From: Pleurostoma richardsiae | Taxonomy: Eukaryota > Ascomycota > Sordariomycetes > Calosphaeriales > Pleurostomataceae | Reading direction: 5' to 3' | DNA length: 64,000 nt | Assembly: GCA_030052745.1 (NCBI GenBank) | Contig: JANBVO010000020.1 | Span: 248,001 to 312,000, forward strand | Shown: positions 35,370 through 47,461 of the stretch, piece by piece | How positions within the stretch are numbered: position 1 is the first letter of the stretch | How the letters are laid out: every line of letters begins with the position of its first letter | The notes under the pieces: model-generated | Database searches by the model: none | What the model saw: the letters and a program-made list of their open reading frames with translations, nothing else | What the model was told of the DNA's origin: nothing | Program-made: the position numbers and the translations under genes

Positions 35370-37744
35370 ATGTCTGGCGACGCAGTCGAGGCAGTCGCCG
35401 CCAGCACTACTAAGCTCCAGCTCGACGAGGAAACGGGCGAGATGGTCTCCAAGAGCGAGCTCAAGAAGCGCATGCAGAAACGGGCCAAGAAAGCCGCGAA
35501 GGAAGCCAATGCGAAAGACGCTGCCGCCACGGCCCGAAAGACCGAAAAGAAAGCTGCCCCCAAGGAGAAGAAACCCGAGGATGTCGTTATCGACCCGCAG
35601 GCCATGTTCAAGCAGGGCTTCCTGGCCGAGGTCTTCAAGGAGCTTCCTGTGAAGCCCGTCATGACCCGTTTCCCTCCCGAACCGAACGGCTTCCTGCATA
35701 TCGGCCACGCCAAGGCGATCGCGATCAACTTCGGCTTCGCACGATATCACGGCGGCCAGACATACCTGAGATACGACGATACGAACCCCGAGGCGGAGGA
35801 GCAGATATACTTCGATGCTATACTCGAGATGGTGCGGTGGCTGGGCTTTGAGCCTTATAAGATCACGTACTCGAGCGATAACTTCGGCAAGCTATATGAA
35901 CTGGCAGAGAAGCTGATCACACTGGATAAGGCCTACATCTGTCATTGCGATGGTACGTTGTTACATACATACACTGAAGTTTACTCTCGCTCTGCTGGAC
36001 GCCCGTGACTGACATCGATCTCCTTCGTGTCCTGCAGATGAAGAGCTCAAGCGCCAAAGAGGCGGCGAGAAGGGCGCCCTCCCCCGCTACCGATGCGAGC
36101 ACGGCACGAAGCAGACCGTCGAAGAAAACCTTCAGAAGTTCCGAGACATGAGGGCTGGGAAGTATAAGCCACGGGAAGCATTCCTACGCATGAAGCAGGA
36201 TATTGTCGGCAGCCCGAACCCGCAGATGTGGGATCTGGCAGCCTACCGCATTATCCAAGCTCCCCATCACCGAACAGGCTCAGACTGGACCATATATCCA
36301 ACTTATGACATGACGTTAGTTCAAGCTTCTCTCGGATTGTGGCTTTCGGTATCTAACTCCCCCATTAGACACTCTCTGTGTGACTCCTTCGAGGGTATCA
36401 CGCACTCGCTGTGTACCACAGAATTTGTGAGTCGCTCATTTACCCCGGCACATCACTCCTGATGCGCGTGACCGCCGTCTTTGACTCCTTTCTAACCACA
36501 ATTCCAAGATCCTCTCCCGAGAGAGCTACAATTGGCTGAACGAGACGGTGGGAGTACCTCACCTGCCTATGCAGCGCGAGTACGGTAGACTCAGTTTGAC
36601 CGGCACGGTCCTCTCGAAGAGAAAGCTTCTCAAGCTTGTCAATGATCGCATTGTTCGGGGATGGGATGATCCACGATTGTAGGTCACACTGATAGACTGG
36701 CAGGTCTAATTCTGTGAGGAGAACGAGTGCTAATGACCTTAGGTACACATTGATCGCGCTCAAGCGTCGGGGTATCCCCCCGGGTGGCATACTCGAATTC
36801 ATCAATGAACTTGGCGTGAGTATCTCCTGGCAACGGCGTATAAGAGACCTCCTGACATGTCTCAAGGTGACCACAAGCGCATCGATTATCCAGATTTCTC
36901 GTTTCGAACAGTCGATCCGGAGATATCTTGAGCGGACTGTGCCGCGCCTGATGCTCGTACTAGACCCCGTGCCTGTTGTCATCGAGGACGCCGACGAGCA
37001 TGACGGTCAAGATATCACCATGCCGTTCTCGCCAAAGAACACAGCAATGGGCGATCACACCGTCAAGTTCTCCAAGACTGTCTATATTGACCGGAGTGAT
37101 TTCCGCGAAGTCGATTCGAAGGACTACTTCCGCCTGGCTCCTGGCAAGTCGGTCGGCCTTCTCTACGCCCCGTTCCCTATCCAAGCCACATCTTTCACCA
37201 AGGATGAGCAGACCGGAAAGGTGAAGGAGGTGCGTGCCAAGTTTGACAAGTCTGGCAAGAAGCCCAAGACCTTCATCCAGTGGGTGTCGGCCGCGGATAA
37301 TCGCCGCTGCGAGGTCCGCGTCTATCATCCGCTGTTCAAGAGCGAGAACCCGAATGCCGCCGAAGGCGGATTCTTAACCGACATCAACCCGGAGAGCGAG
37401 ACGATCTTCCCGGACGCCGTGATCGAGACGGGCTTCGACGAGGTGTAAGTTGGTTCCGTAGATCGCCGAGCGTGTTGCTGGAGCCAAAGACTGACCGAAT
37501 GTTACAGCAAGCGGCGTGCCCCATGGCCTGAGGCTGCCGGCGAGAGCGAGCTGGGCAAGGGTGGCCCTGAGAGCGTGCGGTTCCAGGGCATGAGAGTTGC
37601 CTACTTTGTGAGTCGACTCCTCCGGCTAGCTGTTGACTTTACTGTACTAACGTGCTTCCCCAGGCGATGGACTGCGACAGCACGGACGACAACATTGTCC
37701 TGAACCAAATTGTGTCGCTAAAGGAAGATGGAGGAAAGAAATAG
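35370..37744 (+). CDS. gln4: Glutaminyl-tRNA synthetase, cytosolic
   Basis: Eight exons (35370-35952, 36038-36314, 36369-36426, 36509-36678, 36743-36815, 36867-37444, 37508-37607, 37664-37744) encode 639 residues. The class I signature [20 protein letters not shown] places HIGH at residues 110-113. The KMSKS-type loop is [11 protein letters not shown], and [24 protein letters not shown] is the Gln/Glu synthetase catalytic block. The C-terminal beta-barrel anticodon domain follows ([30 protein letters not shown]). The enzyme charges tRNA-Gln for cytosolic translation. The N-terminus is a Lys/Ala-rich extension of about 85 residues instead of the larger appended domain of the yeast enzyme. The 51-bp intron at 36816-36866 is in frame; removal restores INELGVTTSAS. 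Confidence 0.96.
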
Positions 37745-38226
37745 AGCGCACGGGAATTCGAGGAACTTGTGATGTTTATGAGCAGATGGCGAGGCGTGTT
37801 TAGGTGGGCGGAGTTATATGAAAGATAGATACTGGGCGGATCTGATGCCGAGTCCGCCCTTGGTTTTCCTTCTGAAAGACCGATAGACCATCTAGCAACA
37901 TTGCCAATAGGCAATGTATACATGATTTGCCCGTGACCTGGAGGAAGATGAATTGTTGAGGCCGGTACAAAGTGGCGTACCATGTGTCGCGAGATGCCAA
38001 CAGCGCGACCGCCGAACTTGTGATGTTCATCTTAAAGACAGCAAGGCGTGTGCAAGCCCAAAATATTTCGGCGACAATTTCCGTCTAGAAACCTATTCGC
38101 CTGGATGCCGGCGAGTGCAAGATCTCCCTAGAGACGCATGAAAGCTTGCTGTCAAACTTTTCCCCAGGTGATGTTCGGCTAACCTCTTAGTGTTGATGGA
38201 CAAACGTTCCTTCACCAATCAAGCGA
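37745..38226. other. Intergenic, GlnRS 3' side to tRNA
   Basis: AT-balanced sequence with no motif-bearing frame. It includes the GlnRS 3' untranslated region and the tRNA upstream region. Confidence 0.5.
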
Positions 38227-38341
38227 GGGCCGCTGGTCTAGTGGTATGATTCTCGCTTCGGGATATCCTCCCTCCTTACCCAGTAAGGAATCACTTATCA
38301 GTGATTGCGAGAGGTCCCGGGTTCGACTCCCGGGTGGCCCC
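38227..38341 (+). tRNA. tRNA-Pro (anticodon CGG) with 43-nt intron
   Basis: The acceptor stem GGGCCGC (38227-38233) pairs with GTGGCCC (38334-38340), followed by discriminator C. The T arm is CCGGG-TTCGACT-CCCGG. The anticodon stem CTCGC/GCGAG encloses TTCGGG..T with anticodon CGG at 38259-38261. A 43-nt insert at about 38263-38305 sits one base 3' of the anticodon, the canonical nuclear tRNA intron position. Box A (TGGTCTAGTGG-like) and box B (GGTTCGACTCC) are present as internal promoters. Confidence 0.95.
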
Positions 38342-38344
38342 TTC

Positions 38345-38357
38345 TTTTTGACTTTTT
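38345..38357 (+). terminator. Pol III terminator
   Basis: Two T5 runs (38345-38349 and 38353-38357) follow within 16 bases of the tRNA 3' end, the usual RNA polymerase III stop signal. Confidence 0.8.
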
Positions 38358-39160
38358 CCGTATGCTGTTCTTCTCACTTGCAGCTTCACCATTTTGCTTT
38401 CCATTCCCTTCTCATATTTTAATGATTCAGAAAACATCTTGCTGCAGTGTTTTATCCAGCAACACTGCCGTAACACATGGTCCTACGAAATAATCAGAAC
38501 TCTGGCCGAGCCGCAAACTGCAGCTGTGTAGCATCATCTCGTCCGCTATGAGGGTGTAATTAGAGACGTGTCGTTATCTGCCTGCTACTTGCCTGCTTAC
38601 TTGTCATTCCTTTCATTTCTGAACGACATTGCAAAACTCTGCTTCAGCGTTTGGCAAGATTCTGTACTTGCTGCTATTCTCGCTAAATCTGATCTCATCA
38701 TCATCTCGATAACTAGTCCGCTGGTCAATATACATTGTGTAGTACTCGTCATGTCCGTATCCGGCGCTCCAGCTGTATTACACATGTCAAACCTTGACTT
38801 CACAGCACCGAAGTTTACAGCTGCGGACCTCAACACCCGTGCTATGCGCTGGCATGCGGTCATAACTATCAACTGTAAAGCCGCGAGCAACAGGTATATA
38901 TTCATCACTGTTGACCATGTAGTGGAAGCGGCGTCATGATCACCACCTATAGCCAATTCTACCAGTCCTGCACAGGAGAGGTTATCTCCAATCTCTCTAC
39001 TTGACGTGGACTCTCCTTAAAGACACCAAGCTTAGCGACCACTACTCAGAGTCTCGAGGCTAAGTATATTTCAGTGAGATAACCCTTATTCCACAACTCT
39101 CCAAGATGGATACAACCATGGAAGTTAACCTTATACCGGTAGCAGGCTCTTTCAATCAAC
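38358..39160. other. Intergenic, no gene recognised
   Basis: Two overlapping frames of about 120 codons on opposite strands (38,568-38,956) are mirror shadows without motifs. Nothing else is visible. Confidence 0.45.
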
Positions 39161-39862
39161 ATGTGCAAGGGCTATGAAAGGTATATTTATGCCTGCGGTC
39201 ACCGTATAGGCGAAGGCAGCCCGGATAGGCCTTCCAAACATGAGTGTGATGTGCAAATCATGCACTCCATCTGGGGCGACTCGTCTCCCTGCAGCTTCAT
39301 AGAGAGAGAAGGGGTGTATCTTCACCATTCGTTCTGTCCGGAAGACCACGCCCACTACGTGAGCGAGTACAATACCCTATGTGACCTAGAGGCACAGGAT
39401 CAGCGCCGGAAACTCGAGGCCATTGGGAGGTATGACGAGAACGCGGAGAGAGACATATTCGAAGCGTTCAAAGCAAAGATGGACCTAGTTCTGCGTATCT
39501 TCACATATGACACGAAGAGACTCGACAGCGCGGACAGGTATGCCACCCTCGAGAAGAGGCGTGACAGGTGGGTAGACTGGCTGCACGGGAAGGTTGCCAG
39601 GATTGTCGTACGGACAGAGCATGACCAGCGATATTTCTCTAGAAATCTCTGCAGGGCTCAGCCGCTTGGTGGGCCTAGTCGGGCGCTGCCTGACACGCCG
39701 GTGATGAGCCCGGCGCCTGATACGCCAGAACTCACGCCTGATCTCACGCCGCTGGCCACCCCGCAACTCGCCCTATGTGAGCCCCTTCGTCCGGAAGAGA
39801 TGACTCCGGTGCCGGGAGTGCGTGAGTCTCTTCACGTTGCTGATGACGACTTTGTGCTATAA
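39161..39862 (+). CDS. Small Cys/His-containing coiled-coil protein, unknown
   Basis: An intronless 233-residue frame. The N-terminal part holds paired Cys and His residues (MCKGYERYIYACGHRIG, KHECD, CSFI, HHSFCPEDHAHYV), as in a group of fungal hypothetical proteins where they may bind zinc. The middle is a charged helix/coiled-coil (ERDIFEAFKAKMDLVLR, LEKRRDRWVDWL). The tail is rich in Pro and Thr with TP and SP motifs. No known function. The gene at 40,802 shows the same CP-x-HH-x-x-W/Y-V pattern and may be a distant paralogue. Confidence 0.7.
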   Translation: MCKGYERYIYACGHRIGEGSPDRPSKHECDVQIMHSIWGDSSPCSFIEREGVYLHHSFCPEDHAHYVSEYNTLCDLEAQDQRRKLEAIGRYDENAERDIFEAFKAKMDLVLRIFTYDTKRLDSADRYATLEKRRDRWVDWLHGKVARIVVRTEHDQRYFSRNLCRAQPLGGPSRALPDTPVMSPAPDTPELTPDLTPLATPQLALCEPLRPEEMTPVPGVRESLHVADDDFVL

Positions 39863-40801
39863 GCGTGGAGTTGGGTTATATATTCCTAGAGAAAACGTCT
39901 TAGCGATGGTTTCGACTTGTACAGTAGCTTGTCAGAGAATGAATGAATACGATGATTATACTGTCCCTCCCTTCCACAATTCTGATATTATCGCATAAAA
40001 TGACCGCGAAGCCCTCCATCTATGAGATCATAAAATAAGAGGTGTGAATTTACTGGGAAAGTCTGGTCAAGGCACCGTTAGAACATCCAGTCACTTAGCA
40101 GAACCTCAAATTACTCTAATAAGCCTATTTCGTCGCTTACAAGTACGCCTCAAGCCGCTCTGCTTATTTGAGCCTATAGTCAAGGAAGAAAATATTAGGC
40201 TCGCTAGTGTTCTTCCTGAGTTCTCGGCCGAAGTCGTAGCGTTTAATGACACAGGCCTTGTGTTGGCAACATGTTCTAGTTTCTATCATCCGGAGAGTTT
40301 GCTGTGACTGAATATCAAGGGAACAGCTCATAGCATACGTTGGTATAAGTCTTTGACGTGCGTTGGATGCCAGCAGCGCTGTTGATGATGAACGTGCCAG
40401 TGAATATGGAACGAGGCGAATTTAACCATATATAGGGGCTCTGGCCTTTCCACAGACAGCTCAAGTACGCAGTACCTCTCAGCACAGATGCAAAAAGGTC
40501 CCTGTGGCGCTGCCAGAAGTTGTTAAATCCCGATATAGAGGGTCTCTGTTCACTGGAGTCCTTCAAAGTTACATGCTTTTACAGTCACCTATCCGATACA
40601 CCAACCTGATCGCAGTAAGACAAGTGACTTTAATATGAAATGCTGATGAGAGTTCCTGACATTCAGGAAAGGTGCCTTTAACGTTATAAGCCTCGGCTAA
40701 AATGTTGTCGCTGCTGGCGGGTACCGTCAAGCGGCACAGAGTATGGCAATGCCATTGCTTCATGAGCGTAGAGGAGCAGAAGCGCGATCAGGCCGGCGGC
40801 C
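39863..40801. other. Intergenic, no gene recognised
   Basis: AT-rich stretch near 39,900-40,060, then mixed sequence. Short frames only, none with motifs. Confidence 0.45.
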
Positions 40802-41335
40802 ATGGAGACTGGAGGAGCGTCAGGCAAGCGTCGAGAAAGAAGAGTACTTCCAAATCGGAAGAGAGACACCACGGCGGTAAAGGCAAGAAGGAATCGTCCG
40901 TGGTAGAGTACAGAAGCGTGCGAAAAATGCCCTACCCATCACGAGCGGTGGGTCGCAGAGCTCGAGAAAGAGCTGCACGAGCAGATCAAACCCAACTGTG
41001 ACCAATACAAGAGAGCCAAAGACCAGGCGTGTTTCTGCGTAATATTCAGCCAGAGACTCCAGAAGGCCAAAGACGAGTACCGATATGCAACTTTTGATTC
41101 ATGGGCGGCCTCGCGCCGAGAGCAAGAAGCGGCGCTCGTTGAGCTGAGACAAAAACGGGAGGCCGAACCTGGGTATGCTGTGGATACATCCCGACCTAAC
41201 TCAGCACAAAGACATGGTGTACATAACGCATCTATCGGGCCAAAGTCAACAACCCTCGACGGGACCAAACTGGCAGCGGAAGCCCACAGCCAGAATCGGG
41301 GATACGTCGACCAAACGCTGTTTGCAGCGATGTGA
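40802..41335 (+). CDS. Small coiled-coil protein with CxxC, hidden behind an intron
   Basis: Proposed exons 40802-40843 and 40907-41335, 156 residues. The second exon has no internal ATG until its last codon, so it is invisible to a search that needs a start codon, but its content is clearly protein-like: STEACEKCPTHHERWV, then a long amphipathic helix (AELEKELHEQIK, YATFDSWAASRREQEAALVEL). A 63-bp intron with GTACTT..TAG ends joins it in phase to ATG 40802 (METGGASGKRRERR). The Cys and His arrangement and the helical middle resemble the gene at 39,161. It could also be a truncated or decaying member of that family. Function unknown. Confidence 0.5.
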
Positions 41336-41877
41336 CGGCAACAAAGTCAGCAGGGCCTAAAGCGAAGGGAGACGACGTTTGAAGCTCCACGAAAGCTTTG
41401 GCTGAGATGGAAGGGCCCAAAGAAAAAAAAGAAGGGAAAATGTTGCTCCGCTGTTGAAGGTTGAACAGCGGATGACGTTGAGCCAGGAGACCATTGGGAA
41501 CGCTTGATTCATTGCGATGGTTTATAGGGTGCGGTTATTTCGACAGCACGGGAGGTAAGGAAGCGGTCTTTTAAACTTGTCAGTCTTGATAGAAGTGTTT
41601 GCTACTAGGATCATGCTGCCGTGCATTTCGAGGATAAGTATACCCTATCGCTGTTCACGGACACAAGTTCTTCCTCCCCTCTGTCACGTAGAGTTTGCAT
41701 GTAGTCCATTGCCCGCTTTCGGTCAACGGAGCAGCAGGACGTTGAGTGTGCTCGTCAGATGCTCGAGTCAATTAATGTAGGGTGCTCTTGAAGAGCGGGA
41801 GACTGACAAACAGTGAATTATTTATTCTGTCAACAGCTTTCTACTGGTAGTGAACTTCCCTTTCACGTCTAACCTCC
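41336..41877. other. Convergent intergenic region
   Basis: Between the coiled-coil gene and the 3' end of the amidase gene. Nothing recognised. Confidence 0.45.
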
Positions 41878-44009
41878 CTAGAAGGCGGTCCGTCCGGTCT
41901 TTATGGTTTTCAACACGCCAAGATCCGCCAGCTTCTCCCACATGTTGTACAGCATGTAATCACACCCTCTCTTCGCTATCACACTTACCGTGACAGGCAT
42001 GTACTCGATATGGTATGTTATGTTGGACTGATACGTGACCTGGCCGATCGGGATCGTCATGTCGACGCAGCCGAATATGGGGCAGATGCTTGCGCCACTG
42101 ACAGCCGCCCGCGCGGGCACCGTGGCGAGGAAAGCAGCGGCCGAGTTGTTGGTCACCAGGTCCTCCTCACGGAAGCTCGGCAGGCCGCCGGTGCCGATAT
42201 CCCACACCATGATGCTCTCTGAGCACGACTCCTCTGTGCTGTACAGCACGTTCTGTTCGAACCAGTCTACACCCTGGCGCTTCGTGGCCAGCGCCGCGTC
42301 GTACCGCTCCTGCGTGTACGTCGCAATGACCGCAGGGTTCGCCCAACTACGGTGACCAGAGTCCACAGGAGGATACCGCCCGTCGTAGCGTTCGGCCCAA
42401 GCAGCCACCAGCGGTTTTCCGACAGCGTTGTACTGAGTGATCCCGGCAATGGGGCTCAGCGCCGCGCTCAGCTGGGTGATGTTCGGAGTGGCGCCGCTGA
42501 GTAGGTCCTTGAAGGCGACCTCCTCCTTCGTCATCCCGAAGATGTTGGTGAGATTAGCAAGGAAGGTCTGGAGGATCGCCTCGGCCGCCGGGTTCGCCAG
42601 CGGGAGGTAGTCGGTCAGGTAGAGAACGCGCTTCGGGAACTTGTCGGTGTCCGGGACGACGAGCGGCGAGAGGCCGGTAACGGACGGGTCCTGGTGCATC
42701 TCAGGGCTGTACCAGTTCTTCGCGAAGTGGACCCATTTCTTCACGTCTCGCGAGAAGACACCCGTCGTGTCAGTGGCTGCGCCAAGGGGCAGCACATTAG
42801 TAAGGTCCATCATGCCCTGGCTCGGCCGGTTCGCGTAAGTTCCGGAGACAGCGCCTGGCCGGCGCATCGAGGATCCAGTATCGGAGCCGATGGCATAGTC
42901 GAGCCACTCGTACGCGGCGACGGAGCAGCCACCACCCGACGAAGACGCAGAGCAGGTCAGATATCCGTCTCCCCGAGGATTCCACGGATACATCTCGTCT
43001 TGCCAGTCCCAGGGGTTTGCCCCAGAGGCGAACTGTGCGAGCTTGTATCTGAGAAGTTGTGTTAACAGCACTAATCATCACATTGTTGGCCGTGATCTAC
43101 TTACTTGCCGACAAGGACACCGCCCTGGTCAATGATGCGCTGGATTGCAGGAGCAGTGACGTTGGCGATGGAGTTAACCGTGGCCCAGGCCTGGCTGCCT
43201 CCGGAAGTGACGAGACCTTTCATGTCGAACAGATCCTTGATTGACACTCGTGCTCCAGCGAGCGGTCTCGGGTCGGACCAGGAGTAGATCCTAGACGGGA
43301 CTGGGATCAGCGGCCACCAGTTCCGGGTGTAAAACAGTTCCACGGGGTGGAAGGTCCCCTGGCCATCATTGGAATCGTAGGCACCGTAAAGGAAGTTGCG
43401 ATACGAATCCTCATAGAGCCGGTACACCATATTGAAGTTGATGGAAGACGAGCTGACAGATGCCGCATAGGGGCCGGCAGGAAGGGGAGACCCGGCTGCG
43501 GCGGGCACGAAGGTCACAGATAAGTCTGAGGATGACTTGGATACCGAATCTGTGAAAGCCGCATCCAGGAGGATTACTGATGGCTCCAGGGAAGCCAGAT
43601 AGCTTAGCGCCGTGGAGTCAACCGTGGCGGTACCGGTGCCATTGAAAGCAACGTACACGCCCTCAAGGAAGTCCGTCGAGAAAACATCGTCGCCAGCTAT
43701 GTAACTCGCAACAATGCCCTCTAAGAGGCTTCCCGTGACTACAGACTCGCTCACGGATATGACAGTGATCGGGACCAGCTTATCCGCCGAAGTCTTGGTC
43801 TTGCAACCAATCTTGAGCGTCGCTCTGGGATACTGGACATTGGCGAGGTACGAGATATCCCCAAGGGTAAATGCTGCGTCGCCGTTGGGAGTTGATCCCG
43901 TCTTGGTCCATACTGAGCGCTTCACTACCGGCGCCGCATAAGCTCCGCTGAGGAGACTAGCCAGGAGGCCGACCTTCGCAAGCAGAGATATGCCGTTCAG
44001 AGCCACCAT
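41878..44009 (-). CDS. Secreted amidase-signature family protein
   Basis: Two exons (44009-43105, 43048-41878) encode 691 residues, longer than a usual amidase because of about 190 added N-terminal residues. The N-terminus [25 protein letters not shown] is a signal peptide. Amidase-signature landmarks: [11 protein letters not shown], the likely catalytic Lys in VGK (about 302, straddling the intron), the Ser/Gly stretch SASSSGGG (about 335-342), and [13 protein letters not shown] with the nucleophile Ser about 362. The canonical loop is GSDTGGS; here the second Gly is Ser. A typical mid-domain RPSQG also appears. The enzyme probably hydrolyses an amide outside the cell or in the secretory route; the substrate is unknown. 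The intron is 56 bp, GTAAGT..CAG. Confidence 0.85.
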
Positions 44010-46380
44010 CCCGATAGACTGTTGCCACAAAGGAGAAATATGATAATCAAGAGGGTGGTTGAGCACGTTGCGCACACAGGCATGGAGCCAGTCTCCGTAT
44101 ATGAGCTATTCCGCTCTACGATTCCTGCTTCCACGGTCTCCGAAGCGATCGCAATTCCCCGATCACTTAACTCCATGAGCTCTAGAGAGTCTCTAGACGC
44201 ACGCTTACAGATAGGAATGCCCCTGGCCAATCCCGATACTGCATGGCCTTATCTTCTTCCCCTCATCGTGCTGCGGAAGCATCCAAGCTATCGGGTAGAC
44301 GCCGAGCCGCCATCCATGGCTGAGTATCACCGGTAGCGATTCAGCCGGTGACTGCGGGGACGAAAAGCAGCGGTGTACCGGACAGGCAGGTGCGTGAACT
44401 GCTTGGCACAATATAACTAGAGGAAGAGTGGTTTGCGGCCTCCGCCGCCGTCCCTTAACACCGGACCGCCCTAGCCCGGGGTCCCTTATCAGCTCCGAGC
44501 GAAGTGAGGGGACGCTGCAGTGCGAAAACGTGCCAACAGCCCGATCATCCGGGATAGTCGCACTTGCCTTCCATGTGGCTTTCGGAGAGACACGGCTATC
44601 GGGAACTGCCGTGAACATAGCAGGCAGTTGGGAAGCCTAGGAGAGCGTGTAATGTCATTGGAAGAAAGAGACCTGATACCGGCGATCCACACCAGAGACG
44701 GTATCCGGCAAAAGTTGCCAAAGGCCGCGACCAGAACACTCGGCCGGACTTTCTTATGGTTATTCGGCAGAGCAGTTCCTTCGCTGATTGAAGACAGGCC
44801 ATCACAGTCCTCCGTCACGCGAGTTCTCGCGTGGCATTCTCAAAGAAGCTAACATTTCGCCAAGAGTGCTGCTCCAAACTGTTATCTCTTCTATAGTTCG
44901 TCTTAATACTGCTGCCTACATCTACTAACTCGGCTCTGCTTAATTCCCTCAGCAGCTCACTTTTAGCAGTTCCTGTTCCTTGGAAGTGGGAGGAAACACA
45001 TTCGCCGGACTCAGCATTGACGGTCTAGTATCATTTAGCACAGTTCGGCGGAGATCTTGGCATAAATGCCTTATCACAAGTGCCATTGTTTTGGGAGGCC
45101 TGTGCCCGAACGCCCGGACACGCCTCCCTCTAGGCGAATGCACAGCCCCAGGGACGCACGGAGCCACCGTGACCCGACAGGTCAGCCAGGTGCAGTAGTT
45201 GGTGCGCTAAGGCGAGTGTTGCTCGCGCAGTCGCCTTGATCCTAAATAAAAACCTGTGGAGTCATTTTGGCTCACCTGTCTCGCCTCCAATTTCGACTCG
45301 TGATCGTTGGCTACAGAGGGTTCCATCCAGCCAAATGCTCAACAGCAACACCTTCCGACCTCTGAGGTCCGACGTAAAACCAACCATGAAATGCCGACTC
45401 CCGTCGATTGATTTCCGTCGACTGGGGCAGAGGCCAACTCCATACTTGCCTCCGTGCTGACGGTTTGATGCTCATACTTTTTGAGTTGTCTTCTCTGGTG
45501 CGCCCGAGGTCCTGTGCTGTGAGTATCAAAGCAACAAGGCGACATGAAAGTTCAGGCTCCTAGTTGCGACCTGTCGGCTTCTCATTTTGTGCTTTCGAAA
45601 AGAGTGCGGCTTTCTAGAACCAGATTGTCTTGGAGTCATCTGCCTCTTCGTATTGAGCAAATTCATTCGAAGTGGTCTGCCTCACCGAGGTGGATGCCCC
45701 TGATCCTGTGGAGGTGGTTGTTCCCACTACTGAACCTAGCTGAACGAGAAATCTCAAGGAAACCCGCCAAAACGCCCGTAGCTGGGATAGTAGCCAGCAC
45801 CGTACGCAGCCTCCTCCTATCTTCCGTTGTCATAACCTTCTCGGTAGCGGCGGTGGGTCTGGCGTAGGCGTGTGGGTAGTACGGATAGCCGACCAGGTAT
45901 GCTTCATAGTAGACTCTTATGTAGTTATAACCTACACCTCTAAACATGTTTCTGACTAGGGCCTCGTATATCTCACCTATATCCCACCAAAGAAGTAGAA
46001 AGCGATACTGGCGATCACCTATGGACTACAAGACCTGCTTCCACTTAGGAGCTTACAGTGCTTCATGGTATCACTAGCACGTTCATGGATGTTCCAGCGT
46101 TGAAGAAGATATCAAAATTATACAATTAATCAGTCAGTGATTTGTTTCAAGATACTGGGTGAACGGTCGAACGTAATGATTCTGCAGTTGTAATGCCTTA
46201 ATATTTACTAGTTCTCCGTTTCTAGTCTTTAGGCAAACCGTCGAAAGAGTTAGAGCATATTCCTAAGAGAAGGATTCACATAGTAATTAGTAGCAATTCC
46301 CATCTTTTATGTTGTATCTACTAATTTTGTATGATAGCCGGCAAGTAGGTATGCCCTGATGATTACGAGATACGACGCTG
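44010..46380. other. Long intergenic region, no gene recognised
   Basis: About 2.4 kb upstream of the amidase gene and downstream of the TatD gene. Frames up to 137 codons occur on both strands but overlap as mirrors and lack motifs. No repeat ends or RNA gene seen. AT-rich at 46,090-46,340. Confidence 0.5.
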
Positions 46381-47461
46381 TCAAACCTGTTTAACTAGAG
46401 GCTTTTCTATTTCCCGCTCTCCAAGGCCAAACATCCTAATACTGTTCCGCCAAGCAGCTTCTGCTACCTCGTCCACGGTAAGACCCTTGAGACCGGCAGT
46501 GACGAAAGCGACTCTGTCGATGGAGCAGCTCTCGTTTCGCTCCTTCACCATGAGTCCCATTGTGAACTTGTCCCTCTTCTTGCTGGGAGGCAGGGGCGCT
46601 GCATGAGCGAGATACCGCTTCGCGACCTCGGACTTCGCCGGGATCTCACCCCAGGGTGCATCTGTCTCGATCTGCAGGTTCTGGAGCGGTATGCTTCGCA
46701 CCATGTCGAGGCTCTCTTCCTCTCTGAAGCTGAAGCCGTTCACGCTGATGTCAAAGCCCATGTCCACGAGAGCGGACATTTGCGCCGCTGTTCCAACGAA
46801 GGAGTGAACTAGCCCACGTCTTGGCAGGTGTGGTAGATACTGCTGGAGAACCGGGGCGAAGTCATCAAAGGCGGCTCGGCAGTGGAGAAACAGGGGTAGG
46901 TCTAGCTTGTTTTCCACGAGGAGGTCCAGCTGGGTCTTGAAGATCCTGATCTGCACATCCTTCGGGCAGCGGTCGACGCGGTCGTAGTCGAGTCCTAGCT
47001 CGCCAAACGCCGCCAGAGGACAGGGCTCCATCTGCAGCGCGTCTTGGACAGCCTCAAGTAGCCGGTCGAAGTAGTCTGCTTCTGACTCCGGCTCCGAGGC
47101 ATGGTATGGGTGCACGCCAATCGTGACAAAGCACTGGCTGGGTCGCTGCTTGGCGATATCCAGGTTGGTGGCAACGTCACTCAGCGACATGCCGGTCAGC
47201 ATCACCTTCTCAACCCCTGCAGCTAAGGCCCTCTCGAGGACGGCGCTGAAATCTGGCTCATGGTACTGTTTGTTCCGATATATGCCGGCAAACTCCCTCG
47301 CTGTAGCTGTCACGGCGACCTTATATGCGGCGGCGGAAGATTAGGGGCGTGTCTGAGTGAGAGCGGATATCGTGAGGGATCCTTACATCTGCGAAGCGGA
47401 GCTTGCCCTTTGGTTTAAGCGGGGCCGTCGTCGGCAGGCTGCTGAGCGGGTTTGAGCTCAT
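46381..47461 (-). CDS. TatD-type metal-dependent hydrolase
   Basis: Exons 47461-47387 and 47319-46381 encode 337 residues. Motifs of the TatD DNase family: VMLTGMSLSD, TIGVHPYHA, the metal-ligand Glu in AAFGELGLDYDR, His in FLHCRAAFDDF, His in RGLVHSFVGTA, and Asp in LQIETDAPWGE. The usual N-terminal HxH is replaced by RFADVAVTATA, close to the FIDIGxNLTD type of eukaryotic TATDN1 proteins, so it belongs to that branch. The C-terminus carries ERNESCSIDRVA, also typical. Members act as DNA exo/endonucleases in apoptosis and repair. The 67-bp intron joins exon 1 (RFAD) to VAVTATA in phase 0. Confidence 0.9.

Noticed and set aside
35255-35750. Two minus-strand frames of about 160 codons at the GlnRS start
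   Set aside because: Shadows of the Lys/Ala-rich N-terminus of GlnRS.
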